From assembly GCF_947242115.1 (NCBI RefSeq), contig NC_074716.1, positions 20,218,090-20,282,089 on the forward strand: a stretch of DNA of 64,000 nucleotides. Reading direction: 5' to 3'. This document shows, piece after piece, positions 46,379 to 59,834 of this stretch. Each line of letters opens with the position of its first letter. Positions within the stretch are counted from its first letter, which is position 1. The position numbers and the translations under genes were made by a program. This DNA is from Biomphalaria glabrata (taxonomy: Eukaryota > Mollusca > Gastropoda > Planorbidae). A model generated the notes under the pieces. The model was not told where the DNA came from and did no database searches. It saw nothing but the letters and a program-made list of their open reading frames with translations.

Positions 46379-48224
46379 AAACTGTTGTGACTGAACTCAG
46401 AAATGCAGGTGTAGATCTCACAAAAATAGTTTCTGTTACAACTGATGGTGCTCCAAGTATGACTGGAAAAGATGCAGGTTTCGTTACTTTGTTTACAGGA
46501 CATGTTGGACACCCACAAATAACTTTTCACTGCATTGTGCACCAACAAGCCCTATGTTCAAAAAACGGCTTAAACGAACTTGAAGAGATTATGAAATGTG
46601 TAACAAAAACCGTAAACTTCATTACTGCCCGTGCTTTGAATAAGAGAAAATTTGAACAGCTGCTAAATGAAGTTCAGTCCAGTTACTCTGGCTTATTAAT
46701 GTACAACAACGTACGTTGGCTAAGCCGAGGTCACGTTCTGGAACGGTTTGTGGAATGCCTTGATGAAATTCGAATCTTTATGGATGATAACAAACAAAAT
46801 TGCTCAGAATTGACAAATGTTGACTGGCTTATCAGACTAATGTTTTTTACCGATTTTTCATCCCATTTCAATGAACTTAATACGAAGTTGCAAGGTTTCG
46901 GAAAATCTGTCGATCAGGCCTTTGACATCTTGACAGCATTTGAGAAAAAGTTGAAGATTTACAAACGTGACATAGAGGAGGAAGAATTAAAACATTTTAA
47001 CAAATTGAAGAAATTTTATGATGATTTAAAAGTTCATGGTACTACCGGCAATGATTATCAGAAAAGATTGTTTTGATAATTGACACAACTGCTGAACAAT
47101 TTTCACTGCGTTTTGAACAATTTCGAAAATTCGAGTACACCTCCAAATTTATAAAATATCCAGATACAGTAGATTTTGAAGCTCTGGCTTTGACCATGTT
47201 TTCTTGGATGGGATTACACGACTTTGAAATGCAACTTGTTGAGTTTCAGTCCAGCGCAATTTGAAGACAGAAATTTATTGATTTACGAATACGACTTGAA
47301 TTAATTGAACGTGAATGGTTAAATGGATCATTAGAACCTCAGATATTAGCATAAAATGAGATTCTTCAAGTTTGGAATGACCTGCCTAAAACTTTCAATT
47401 CTCTGATAAAAGTAGCAACATCCATTCTGTTAATTTTCTCGTCTACTTACTCATGCGAATCTTTATTTTCTACAATGAATTATATTAAATCAGATGCCAG
47501 AAGTTGCTTGACCGATGAACTAAGTGCGGCGTGTGTAACTTTGAAGAATACACGGTATACACCAGATATCAAACTGTTATCGTCTACCACACAACAGCAG
47601 AAGTCGCACTGATTGACCTGCCCTAAGACTTCAAATCTGTAGGTCAGGATAATAAAATTGAATAAACAAGTAATATTGTTACTAAGCTGTTTTTATACAT
47701 GCAGTTGACTTACTGGCTGTAGCACTTCTTTTATATAGCGGCGCCACTAGTAGACCTACTGGGCACGCAACAATCTTCATTGTTTTTAAATTGAAATAAT
47801 TGGCACTCGGACTGAAAAAGGTTCGACAGCCCTGGTTTAGGATCTGATGATTCAATAGTTGAGATGGTGACAAAAATTCATATTTATCCGCCACACCATG
47901 AAGTTGCTCAAATCGAATGATTATTTCTTAAAAAATCCGGTCCAATGAATAATACCTACATTTCCATCGGGTCCGTAACTCTTGTGCGTTAATATAGAGT
48001 CTTTACCTTTTTTGTCTGTCATCTTTTTCTTGCGACCAATAGGCTTTGCACTAATACCCAGATATTAGCACATGCTTTTGGCAAAGGTTATACTGGCCTC
48101 AGAGATGTTTTTCCAACTATTAGTTAAAATTGCATTGAATGTTTTTTTTTAGTTTAAATTGGCAGTTTTGAATTGACAATCATTGTTTTTGAAGGTAGAC
48201 TGCGCGCCATTTACTCCAAAGCTT

Positions 48225-48480
48225 CTATCAACTCTCTGTCTGTCTGGTCAAAAGTTTGTACACGTTATTTCTTCAATGCCCAATCTCGGATCAAGCTGAA
48301 GTTTTGCACAATTATTTCTTTTACCCGACAACACAAGAATCAATAAAAAAAAAAAGGTAGGCCTACCAAATTAGTTAATTAAGTAGGTAATTATGTAATT
48401 AATTATTTTGTTTGGTATCTTGAACAAGGGAAAGAAATGGTACTTGACTGAAGTGGTGGTATAAGCTAAATTAGTAGGCC
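48225..48480. repeat. Interspersed repeat family copy
   Basis: CTCTCTGTCTGTCTGGTCAA, AATCTCGGATCAAGCTGAAG and TAATTAATTATTTTGTTTGG with TTGAACAAGGGAAAGAAATG form the longest copy of the family seen in this window. Part of it reads in the opposite sense to the copy near 17370. Confidence 0.6.
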
Positions 48481-48602
48481 TACCCTTTATAGGTCGTCGT
48501 CGTCGGCTTAGCGAACATAAACATGAAATAGAACAATAGATAACTCTACATAAACATGAAATAGAACAATAGATAACTCTACAATCTTCCCTGTTTATTA
48601 GC

Positions 48603-48700
48603 TCTTCACCAGCAGAGTGGTGAGAATGTTGGCTTGAGAAGGTGTTAGTCTACGAGTTCGTATTCAGGTCGCTCACTTTAAAAAAAAATACATTTAAAAA
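48603..48700 (+). mobile_element. Possible tRNA-derived SINE, second family
   Basis: GCAGAGTGGTGAGAATGTTG and GGCTTGAGAAG resemble a tRNA A-box region; ACGAGTTCGTATTCAGGTCG resembles a worn B-box. An A-rich tail (TTTAAAAAAAAATACATTTA) follows. No target duplication was identified. Confidence 0.4.
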
Positions 48701-48996
48701 GCGATCGCCCAGATACCATGTTTTTTCTCCCCTACCCCTTTCCAAATGATCCAGACAAGTGATAGGATCATTGCGTATTGATAAAGCTAAAAAAAAAAGG
48801 CGCTAAACAAAAGCATTAGGTAAAAATATTTCTAATAGCATAGAATTATTATTGTTAGTCTAGAATAGTCTAGATCTATTACAAATGTACACATACACTT
48901 AATATAAGTGGTCTAAAGTTTTTGGTTTTAGCGTTCCCTCAAACATTACCGCTATTTATCCCTCACGCATTCATTGATCAAGTTGATATCTTAAAC

Positions 48997-50621
48997 CAAG
49001 GGTTTGCGACTCCTTTAGGGATCGAATGACCATTTTTCAGGGGTCGCCTAAGACCATCGGAAATTAGCGTTTTTTTTTTCTATCTCTCACCTTTTGTTTT
49101 GTTTTCGTATTTAACAAGCTTATTTGTACTCTAGGTGATCTACATTCTCTGTTCACAAAGCAAAGGGACATTACTCAAATTGATTTTAATTTCGCAAATT
49201 ATGTAACGATCATAACCATAAATTTAATTTAAAAAAAAAAATAAAAAAATTCATTGCAATGATTGAAATACACTGGACCACAATTACTGACAAAAATCCG
49301 TTCTTCTAAATGAAACTTCAAACTTTGGCCAACAAAAACTGGATGAAAATAAAACGTAGATCTTGCCCCCACTGCTTCATGGGACAGGGGACATTGATTA
49401 GGACAGACTGAGACGAACTGGGGATTTCTGTCCAAGAACATTTGCACTAGTAGCGTGTGAGTGAAGTTTCACCAAACTTCCAAATCTACTGACATCTTGT
49501 TTACAGTTTCTATAAGTCAAAGTTGAAGATGTTGCAGAGACAGACAGAGTTTATTAAGCTCATCAAAAGCGATGCTGCTAAAAATGATTGCTTTTCAATG
49601 TCAGTGACACGATTCTGGATCACGTGTTGGCAGCCATTTTGAAATTGTGTTGCGCCTTCTTCATCCATTTCTAACATCTTTGCGGAGCAAATTTTTCCAG
49701 CCTGTTAGTTATCAAGTCTAACTAAAGAAGTGGACTTGATGCAGAAGATGGCATTCATTGTGCTCTTACAAAGACTCCCACACGAATCCAACCTTCGCAC
49801 TAACGTTGGCTTATTTACAATGTGTAGCCATGGAGTTGACCTTTTTACTTTCATCCATGGTTTGCCATACTTTTCAAATTGTAACACAAGTAGGCCTAAA
49901 GTCAAATATGCACATGTTTATGGTACATACGCAATAGAAAAGTTAATCAATGCAAGTCTTTAAGATAAACTTTCTGTTAGCAATTTATTTATAAAATATG
50001 TATTTTACACTAATTACAATTACATAAAGTTTTTTTTTTTTTGCTGTGTTAAACTTCTACTTATGAAAATACATACTGGAACAGACACAAAATAGAGCAG
50101 TGAGATTCATAACAAACGAATATTCACATTTGACTAGAGTAACACCTTTAGTAAAATCACTAAATTTAGAAAGCCTTCAGGACAGAAGACTTAAAAGTAA
50201 CGTAGCAATCATACATAAAACACTGAACCATAATCTTCAAATACAAAAACAAAATCTAATAAAATACTAAGAAAGACACAAAGATAAAGGCACATTCCTC
50301 GTCCCATATGCTAGGACAAATTTGTACAAATACTCCTTCTTCCCTAGTGCTATTAGGGCATGGAATAGGTTGCCTGAGCTAGCCAGGAAAACCAATGACT
50401 TAGCAGAATTTAGGTCATTGGTTAATATGCATGACTAAATGCATGACGCGTAAGACGTAATCATCTTCTTTTTTGAAGTAACGTCTGTATTATATAAGAT
50501 AAGATATAAACATTAGAAAATTTCCATTGACCTATGAACAAGAAAAAATACAGTTGGGGGTCGGTGTCTAGTAGGGAATCGTATTAGGGGGTCGCGGCAA
50601 CAAAATGGTTGAGAACCGCTG
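48997..50621 (+). mobile_element. hAT remnant, same family as the one at 27896
   Basis: The left end CAAGGGTTTGCGACTCCTTT and the right end ATGGTTGAGAACCGCTG have near-matching flanks TCTTAAAC (48989-48996) and CTTTAAAC (50622-50629). The interior at 49290-49340 (AAATGAAACTTCAAACTTTG, then GCCAACAAAAACTGGATGAA) parallels 29045-29090 in the TRIM intron copy. The transposase is thoroughly broken and large parts are deleted. A CR1/Jockey-like LINE is inserted at 50082-50510. Confidence 0.85.
50082..50510 (+). mobile_element. CR1/Jockey-like LINE 3' fragment inside a hAT remnant
   Basis: It begins GGAACAGACACAAAATAGAG and ends GTATTATATAAGATAAGAT, almost identical to 15840-16275. Closeness of the two copies suggests recent activity of this family. 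It carries a stop within the tail frame that the copy at 15866-16204 lacks. Confidence 0.88.
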
Positions 50622-50629
50622 CTTTAAAC

Positions 50630-51306
50630 AATTATCTATTGTTCCTAACAAAACATGAATCAATAAACAAACAAAAACTCAATTAGTGAAGTAATTATTG
50701 GTAATTAATTATTTTGTTTGATATCGAATAAGGAAAATAACTTGTACATTATTGGTAGATATAGTTTTAAGGACGGAGTTCTCCCCATTTAGATAAGTTG
50801 TTTTTTTTAAAGATATTTTATATTTTGCTTGTTTTTCTTGACCACATATTCTTTATGTAACTCAGAGCTTGTGGTTTTCTTCTATTTCAACTTGACGTTT
50901 CATATGTTGTCTGCTAAAATCATGTCTTCTGTTATTCTAAGAAAGTGCGTTCACAAACAGTGCTTATTGGTTTTCCAGAAGGACTCGAACTTATTAAAAG
51001 AATCATTTCTGCTGTTCTTTTGTTCACGTTCTTCCTAGAAATAACATAAACCAACGTCTTCTGGGAGTTGGGCCTATTAGTATGAAAACTATAAGAGTCG
51101 ATTCTGGTGTCGTGATAGCTCAATTCCTGTTGTCCTTTTTGAAATCAGTTTTTTACTTGTCAACAGCACTCATGTTTTAATTGTTATTATTTTATCTCTG
51201 GGGTATAGTGCGCCACTTAGAATGGATCAATACACCCCTTTTGGCGCATGCACCATAGGTTGGACACCTTGCTCAAAGCTGTTCAATATCTAAATAGCGC
51301 ATCGTT
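50630..51306. other. Unannotated stretch; one interspersed repeat copy
   Basis: TAATTATTGGTAATTAATTA at about 50690 belongs to the interspersed family. The rest is AT-rich without a recognised feature. Confidence 0.4.
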
Positions 51307-51600
<294 letters not shown>

Positions 51601-51824
51601 ATATTTATTTATTTATCTGGCTTGCTGTCTGTCATTTGGTAGGTAGGTTGATTGATTGGTGCTAAATTATTAAAAAACACTATAGCTCAATAAATTGCTT
51701 CTCTTTCTAAATGAACTAAGTTGGCAAGATACAAGTTTGAAAACAAAAAATAAATAAATTCACAAACTGTATGACTATAATAGACCTAATGTCCTATTCA
51801 ACTAGAAAGATTTAGTTTAAGTAC

Positions 51825-54800
51825 AATGTAGAGTATCATGGCGAAGTAAGTGTCTACATATCTGTCAGAGTTCAATGTAGAGTATCATAGATAACAATGT
51901 CGTGATGGCGAAGTAAGTGTCTACATATCTGTCAAAGTTCAATGTAGAGTATCATAGATAACAATGTGGTCATGGCGAAGTAAGTGTCTACATATCTGTC
52001 AGAGTTCAATGTAGAGTATCATAGATAACAATGTCGTGATGGCGAAGTAAGTGTCTACATATCTGTCAGAGTTCAATGTAGAGTATCATAGATAACAATG
52101 TCGTGATGGCGAAGTAAGTGTCTACATATCTGTCAGAGTTCAATGTAGAGTATCATAGATAACAATGTGGTCATGGCGAAGTAAGTGTCTACATATCTGT
52201 CAGAGTTCAATGTAGAGTATCATAGATAACAATGTCGTGATGGCGAAGTAAGTGTCTACATATCTGTCAGAGTTCAATGTAGAGTATCATAGATAACAAT
52301 GTCGTGATGGCGAAGTAAGTGTCTACATATCTGTCAGAGTTCAATGTAGAGTATCATAGATAACAATGTCGTGATGGCGAAGTAAGTGTCTACATATCTG
52401 TCAGAGTTCAATGTAGAGTATCATAGATAACAATGTCGTGATGGCGAAGTAAGTGTCTACATATCTGTCAGAGTTCAATGTAGAGTATCATAGATAACAA
52501 TGTCGTCATGGCGAAGTAAGTGTCTACATATCTGTCAGAGTTCAATGTAGAGTATCATAGATAACAATGTCGTGATGGCGAAGTAAGTGTCTACATATCT
52601 GTCAGAGTTCAATGTAGAGTATCATAGATAACAATGTGGTCATGGCGAAGTAAGTGTCTACATATCTGTCAGAGTTCAATGTAGAGTATCATAGATAACA
52701 ATGTCGTGATGGCGAAGTAAGTGTCTACATATCTGTCAGAGTTCAATGTAGAGTATCATAGATAACAATGTCGTGATGGCGAAGTAAGTGTCTACATATC
52801 TGTCAGAGTTCAATGTAGAGTATCATAGATAACAATGTCGTCATGGCGAAGTAAGTGTCTACATATCTGTCAGAGTTCAATGTAGAGTATCATAGATAAC
52901 AATGTCGTGATGGCGAAGTATGTGCTACATATCTGTCAGAGTTCAATGTAGAGTATAGTAGATAACAATGTCGTCATGGCGAAGTAAGTGTCTACATATC
53001 TGTCAGAGTTCAATGTAGAGTATCATAGATAACAATGTCGTCATGGCGAAGTAAGTGTCTACATATCTGTCAGAGTTCAATGTAGAGTATCATAGATAAC
53101 AATGTGGTCATGGCGAAGTATGTGCTACATATCTGTCAAAGTTCAATGTAGAGTATCATAGATAACAATGTGGTCATGGCGAAGTAAGTGTCTACATATC
53201 TGTCAGAGTTCAATGTAGAATATCATAGATAACAATGTCGTCATGGCGAAGTATGTGCTACATATCTGTCAAAGTTCAATGTAGAATATCATAGATAACA
53301 ATGTCGTGATGGCGAAGTAAGTGTCTACATATCTGTCAGAGTTCAATGTAGAGTATCATAGATAACAATGTCGTCATGGCGAAGTAAGTGTCTACATATC
53401 TGTCAGAGTTCAATGTAGAGTATCATAGATAACAATGTCGTCATGGCGAAGTAAGTGTCTACATATCTGTCAGAGTTCAATGTAGAGTATCATAGATAAC
53501 AATGTCGTCATGGCGAAGTAAGTGTCTACATATCTGTCAGAGTTCAATGTAGAGTATCATAGATAACAATGTCGTGATGGCGAAGTAAGTGTCTACATAT
53601 CTGTCAGAGTTCAATGTAGAGTATCATAGATAACAATGTCGTCATGGCGAAGTAAGTGTCTACATATCTGTCAGAGTTCAATGTAGAGTATCATAGATAA
53701 CAATGTCGTGATGGCGAAGTAAGTGTCTACATATCTGTCAGAGTTCAATGTAGAGTATCATAGATAACAATGTCGTCATGGCGAAGTAAGTGTCTACATA
53801 TCTGTCAGAGTTCAATGTAGAGTATCATAGATAACAATGTCGTGATGGCGAAGTAAGTGTCTACATATCTGTCAGAGTTCAATGTAGAGTATCATAGATA
53901 ACAATGTCGTCATGGCGAAGTAAGTGTCTACATATCTGTCAGAGTTCAATGTAGAGTATCATAGATAACAATGTGGTGATGGCGAAGTAAGTGTCTACAT
54001 ATCTGTCAGAGTTCAATGTAGAGTATCATAGATAACAATGTGGTGATGGCGAAGTATGTGCTACATATCTGTCAGAGTTCAATGTAGAGTATCATAGATA
54101 ACAATGTCGTCATGGCGAAGTAAGTGTCTACATATCTGTCAAAGTTCAATGTAGAATATCATAGATAACAATGTGGTCATGGCGAAGTAAGTGTCTACAT
54201 ATCTGTCAGAGTTCAATGTAGAGTATCATAGATAACAATGTCGTGATGGCGAAGTAAGTGTCTACATATCTGTCAGAGTTCAATGTAGAGTATCATAGAT
54301 AACAATGTCGTGATGGCGAAGTAAGTGTCTACATATCTGTCAGAGTTCAATGTAGAGTATCATAGATAACAATGTCGTCATGGCGAAGTAAGTGTCTACA
54401 TATCTGTCAGAGTTCAATGTAGAGTATCATAGATAACAATGTGGTGATGGCGAAGTAAGTGTCTACATATCTGTCAGAGTTCAATGTAGAGTATCATAGA
54501 TAACAATGTGGTGATGGCGAAGTATGTGCTACATATCTGTCAGAGTTCAATGTAGAGTATCATAGATAACAATGTCGTCATGGCGAAGTAAGTGTCTACA
54601 TATCTGTCAAAGTTCAATGTAGAATATCATAGATAACAATGTGGTCATGGCAAAGTAAGTGTCTACATATCTGTCAGAGTTCAATGTAGAGTATCATAGA
54701 TAACAATGTCGTGATGGCGAAGTAAGTGTCTACATATCTGTCAGAGTTCAATGTAGAGTATCATAGATAACAATGTCGTGATGGCGAAGTAAGTGTCTAC

Positions 54801-57800
54801 ATATCTGTCAGAGTTCAATGTAGAGTATCATAGATAACAATGTCGTGATGGCGAAGTAAGTGTCTACATATCTGTCAGAGTTCAATGTAGAGTATCATAG
54901 ATAACAATGTCGTCATGGCGAAGTAAGTGTCTACATATCTGTCAGAGTTCAATGTAGAGTATCATAGATAACAATGTCGTCATGGCGAAGTAAGTGTCTA
55001 CATATCTGTCAGAGTTCAATGTAGAGTATCATAGATAACAATGTCGTGATGGCGAAGTAAGTGTCTACATATCTGTCAGAGTTCAATGTAGAGTATCATA
55101 GATAACAATGTCGTGATGGCGAAGTAAGTGTCTACATATCTGTCAGAGTTCAATGTAGAGTATCATAGATAACAATGTCGTCATGGCGAAGTAAGTGTCT
55201 ACATATCTGTCAGAGTTCAATGTAGAGTATCATAGATAACAATGTCGTCATGGCGAAGTAAGTGTCTACATATCTGTCAGAGTTCAATGTAGAGTATCAT
55301 AGATAACAATGTGGTGATGGCGAAGTAAGTGTCTACATATCTGTCAGAGTTCAATGTAGAGTATCATAGATAACAATGTCGTCATGGCGAAGTAAGTGTC
55401 TACATATCTGTCAGAGTTCAATGTAGAGTATCATAGATAACAATGTCGTCATGGCGAAGTAAGTGTCTACATATCTGTCAGAGTTCAATGTAGAGTATCA
55501 TAGATAACAATGTCGTCATGGCGAAGTAAGTGTCTACATATCTGTCAGAGTTCAATGTAGAGTATCATAGATAACAATGTCGTCATGGCGAAGTAAGTGT
55601 CTACATATCTGTCAGAGTTCAATGTAGAGTATCATAGATAACAATGTCGTGATGGCGAAGTAAGTGTCTACATATCTGTCAGAGTTCAATGTAGAGTATC
55701 ATAGATAACAATGTCGTCATGGCGAAGTAAGTGTCTACATATCTGTCAGAGTTCAATGTAGAGTATCATAGATAACAATGTCGTCATGGCGAAGTAAGTG
55801 TCTACATATCTGTCAGAGTTCAATGTAGAGTATCATAGATAACAATGTGGTCATGGCGAAGTATGTGTCTACATATCTGTCAGAGTTCAATGTAGAGTAT
55901 CATAGATAACAATGTGGTGATGGCGAAGTAAGTGTCTACATATCTGTCAGAGTTCAATGTAGAGTATCATAGATAACAATGTGGTGATGGCGAAGTATGT
56001 GCTACATATCTGTCAGAGTTCAATGTAGAGTATCATAGATAACAATGTGGTCATGGCGAAGTAAGTGTCTACATATCTGTCAGAGTTCAATGTAGAGTAT
56101 CATAGATAACAATGTCGTGATGGCGAAGTAAGTGTCTACATATCTGTCAGAGTTCAATGTAGAGTATCATAGATAACAATGTCGTGATGGCGAAGTAAGT
56201 GTCTACATATCTGTCAGAGTTCAATGTAGAGTATCATAGATAACAATGTCGTGATGGCGAAGTAAGTGTCTACATATCTGTCAGAGTTCAATGTAGAATA
56301 TCATAGATAACAATGTGGTCATGGCGAAGTAAGTGTCTACATATCTGTCAGAGTTCAATGTAGAGTATCATAGATAACAATGTCGTGATGGCGAAGTAAG
56401 TGTCTACATATCTGTCAGAGTTCAATGTAGAGTATCATAGATAACAATGTCGTCATGGCGAAGTAAGTGTCTACATATCTGTCAGAGTTCAATGTAGAGT
56501 ATCATAGATAACAATGTCGTCATGGCGAAGTAAGTGTCTACATATCTGTCAGAGTTCAATGTAGAGTATCATAGATAACAATGTCGTCATGGCGAAGTAT
56601 GTGTCTACATATCTGTCATAGTTCAATGTAGAGTATCATAGATAACAATGTCGTCATGGCGAAGTATGTGCTACATATCTGTCAGAGTTCAATGTAGAGT
56701 ATCATAGATAACAATGTCGTCATGGCGAAGTAAGTGTCTACATATCTGTCAGAGTTCAATGTAGAGTATCATAGATAACAATGTCGTCATGGCGAAGTAT
56801 GTGTCTACATATCTGTCAGAGTTCAATGTAGAGTATCATAGATAACAATGTCGTCATGGCGAAGTATGTGCTACATATCTGTCAGAGTTCAATGTAGAGT
56901 ATCATAGATAACAATGTCGTCATGGCGAAGTAAGTGTCTACATATCTGTCAGAGTTCAATGTAGAGTATCATAGATAACAATGTCGTGATGGCGAAGTAA
57001 GTGTCTACATATCTGTCAGAGTTCAATGTAGAATATCATAGATAACAATGTCGTCATGGCGAAGTATGTGTCTACATATCTGTCAGAGTTCAATGTAGAG
57101 TATCATAGATAACAATGTCGTGATGGCGAAGTAAGTGTCTACATATCTGTCAGAGTTCAATGTAGAGTATCATAGATAACAATGTCGTCATGGCGAAGTA
57201 AGTGTCTACATATCTGTCAGAGTTCAATGTAGAGTATCATAGATAACAATGTCGTGATGGCGAAGTAAGTGTCTACATATCTGTCAGAGTTCAATGTAGA
57301 GTATCATAGATAACAATGTGGTCATGGCGAAGTAAGTGTCTACATATCTGTCAGAGTTCAATGTAGAGTATCATAGATAACAATGTCGTCATGGCGAAGT
57401 AAGTGTCTACATATCTGTCAGAGTTCAATGTAGAGTATCATAGATAACAATGTCGTCATGGCGAAGTAAGTGTCTACATATCTGTCAGAGTTCAATGTAG
57501 AGTATCATAGATAACAATGTCGTGATGGCGAAGTAAGTGTCTACATATCTGTCAAAGTTCAATGTAGAGTATCATAGATAACAATGTCGTCATGGCGAAG
57601 TAAGTGTCTACATATCTGTCAGAGTTCAATGTAGAGTATCATAGATAACAATGTGGTCATGGCGAAGTAAGTGTCTACATATCTGTCAGAGTTCAATGTA
57701 GAGTATCATAGATAACAATGTCGTCATGGCGAAGTATGTGCTACATATCTGTCAGAGTTCAATGTAGAGTATCATAGATAACAATGTCGTGATGGCGAAG

Positions 57801-59834
57801 TAAGTGTCTACATATCTGTCAGAGTTCAATGTAGAGTATCATAGATAACAATGTCGTGATGGCGAAGTAAGTGTCTACATATCTGTCAGAGTTCAATGTA
57901 GAGTATCATAGATAACAATGTCGTGATGGCGAAGTAAGTGTCTACATATCTGTCAGAGTTCAATGTAGAGTATCATAGATAACAATGTGGTCATGGCGAA
58001 GTAAGTGTCTACATATCTGTCAGAGTTCAATGTAGAGTATCATAGATAACAATGTCGTCATGGCGAAGTAAGTGTCTACATATCTGTCAGAGTTCAATGT
58101 AGAGTATCATAGATAACAATGTCGTGATGGCGAAGTAAGTGTCTACATATCTGTCAGAGTTCAATGTAGAGTATCATAGATAACAATGTCGTCATGGCGA
58201 AGTAAGTGTCTACATATCTGTCAGAGTTCAATGTAGAGTATCATAGATAACAATGTCGTCATGGCGAAGTAAGTGTCTACATATCTGTCAGAGTTCAATG
58301 TAGAGTATCATAGATAACAATGTCGTCATGGCGAAGTAAGTGTCTACATATCTGTCAGAGTTCAATGTAGAGTATCATAGATAACAATGTCGTGATGGCG
58401 AAGTATGTGTCTACATATATGTCAAAGTTCAATGTAGAGTATCATAGATAACAATGTCGTCATGGCGAAGTAAGTGTCTACATATCTGTCAGAGTTCAAT
58501 GTAGAGTATCATAGATAACAATGTCGTGATGGCGAAGTAAGTGTCTACATATCTGTCAGAGTTCAATGTAGAGTATCATAGATAACAATGTCGTGATGGC
58601 GAAGTAAGTGTCTACATATCTGTCAGAGTTCAATGTAGAGTATCATAGATAACAATGTCGTCATGGCGAAGTAAGTGTCTACATATCTGTCAGAGTTCAA
58701 TGTAGAGTATCATAGATAACAATGTGGTCATGGCGAAGTAAGTGTCTACATATCTGTCAGAGTTCAATGTAGAGTATCATAGATAACAATGTCGTCATGG
58801 CGAAGTAAGTGTCTACATATCTGTCAGAGTTCAATGTAGAGTATCATAGATAACAATGTGGTCATGGCGAAGTAAGTGTCTACATATCTGTCAGAGTTCA
58901 ATGTAGAGTATCATAGATAACAATGTGGTCATGGCGAAGTAAGTGTCTACATATCTGTCAGAGTTCAATGTAGAGTATCATAGATAACAATGTCGTCATG
59001 GCGAAGTATGTGCTACATATCTGTCAAAGTTCAATGTAGAGTATCATAGATAACAATGTCGTGATGGCGAAGTATGTGTCTACATATCTGTCAGAGTTCA
59101 ATGTAGAGTATCATAGATAACAATGTCGTGATGGCGAAGTATGTGCTACATATCTGTCAAAGTTCAATGTAGAGTATCATAGATAACAATGTCGTCATGG
59201 CGAAGTAAGTGTCTACATATCTGTCAGAGTTCAATGTAGAGTATCATAGATAACAATGTCGTGATGGCGAAGTAAGTGTCTACATATCTGTCAGAGTTCA
59301 ATGTAGAGTATCATAGATAACAATGTCGTGATGGCGAAGTAAGTGTCTACATATCTGTCAGAGTTCAATGTAGAGTATCATAGATAACAATGTCGTCATG
59401 GCGAAGTAAGTGTCTACATATCTGTCAGAGTTCAATGTAGAGTATCATAGATAACAATGTGGTCATGGCGAAGTAAGTGTCTACATATCTGTCAGAGTTC
59501 AATGTAGAGTATCATAGATAACAATGTCGTCATGGCGAAGTAAGTGTCTACATATCTGTCAGAGTTCAATGTAGAGTATCATAGATAACAATGTGGTCAT
59601 GGCGAAGTAAGTGTCTACATATCTGTCAGAGTTCAATGTAGAGTATCATAGATAACAATGTCGTCATGGCGAAGTATGTGCTACATATCTGTCAAAGTTC
59701 AATGTAGAGTATCATAGATAACAATGTCGTGATGGCGAAGTATGTGTCTACATATCTGTCAGAGTTCAATGTAGAATATCATAGATAACAATGTGGTCAT
59801 GGCGAAGTAAGTGTCTACATATCTGTCAGAGTTC
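51825..59834. repeat. 67-bp satellite array, left part, about 120 copies
   Basis: Unit GCGAAGTAAGTGTCTACATA then TCTGTCAGAGTTCAATGTAG, AGTATCATAGATAACAATGT and CGTGATG. Variation is concentrated at few sites: (C/G)GT(G/C)ATGG, GTAAGTGTCTAC versus GTATGTGTCTAC or the one-base-shorter GTATGTGCTAC, CAGAG versus CAAAG, and GAGTATC versus GAATATC. These markers recur in ordered groups, for example a 468-bp (7-unit) period at 54051 and 54519. Every standard unit contains GAAGTAAGT, a good match to a 5' splice site. The array begins next to the tetranucleotide microsatellite. Confidence 0.97.

Larger units (their letters stand above)
42218..47834 (+). mobile_element. hAT DNA transposon with BED-finger transposase, carrying two LINE insertions
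   Basis: The left end CAGGGCTGGCGAACCTATGG and the right end, reversed, CAGGGCTGTCGAACCTTTTT are inverted repeats. Flanks GTTTAGTC (42210-42217) and GTTTAGGA (47835-47842) agree at six of eight bases. The transposase gene runs from about 45284: a BED finger (CAMCLESVACRTSSVKRHYE, continuing to H), the RNase H-like segment with CLDESTDVTSSARLAII at about 45800, then after a LINE insertion VSVTTDGAPSMTGKDAGFV at 46429 and NNVRWLSRGHVLERFVE at 46700, and the hATC dimerisation block STYSCESLFSTMNYIKSD at about 47440-47500. Frame changes and stops make this copy inactive. Without the two insertions the element would be about 3 kb. Confidence 0.93.
47843..48988. other. Unannotated stretch with repeat fragments
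   Basis: It holds a copy of the interspersed repeat family at 48225-48480 and a SINE-like piece at 48603-48700. No gene recognised. Confidence 0.45.
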
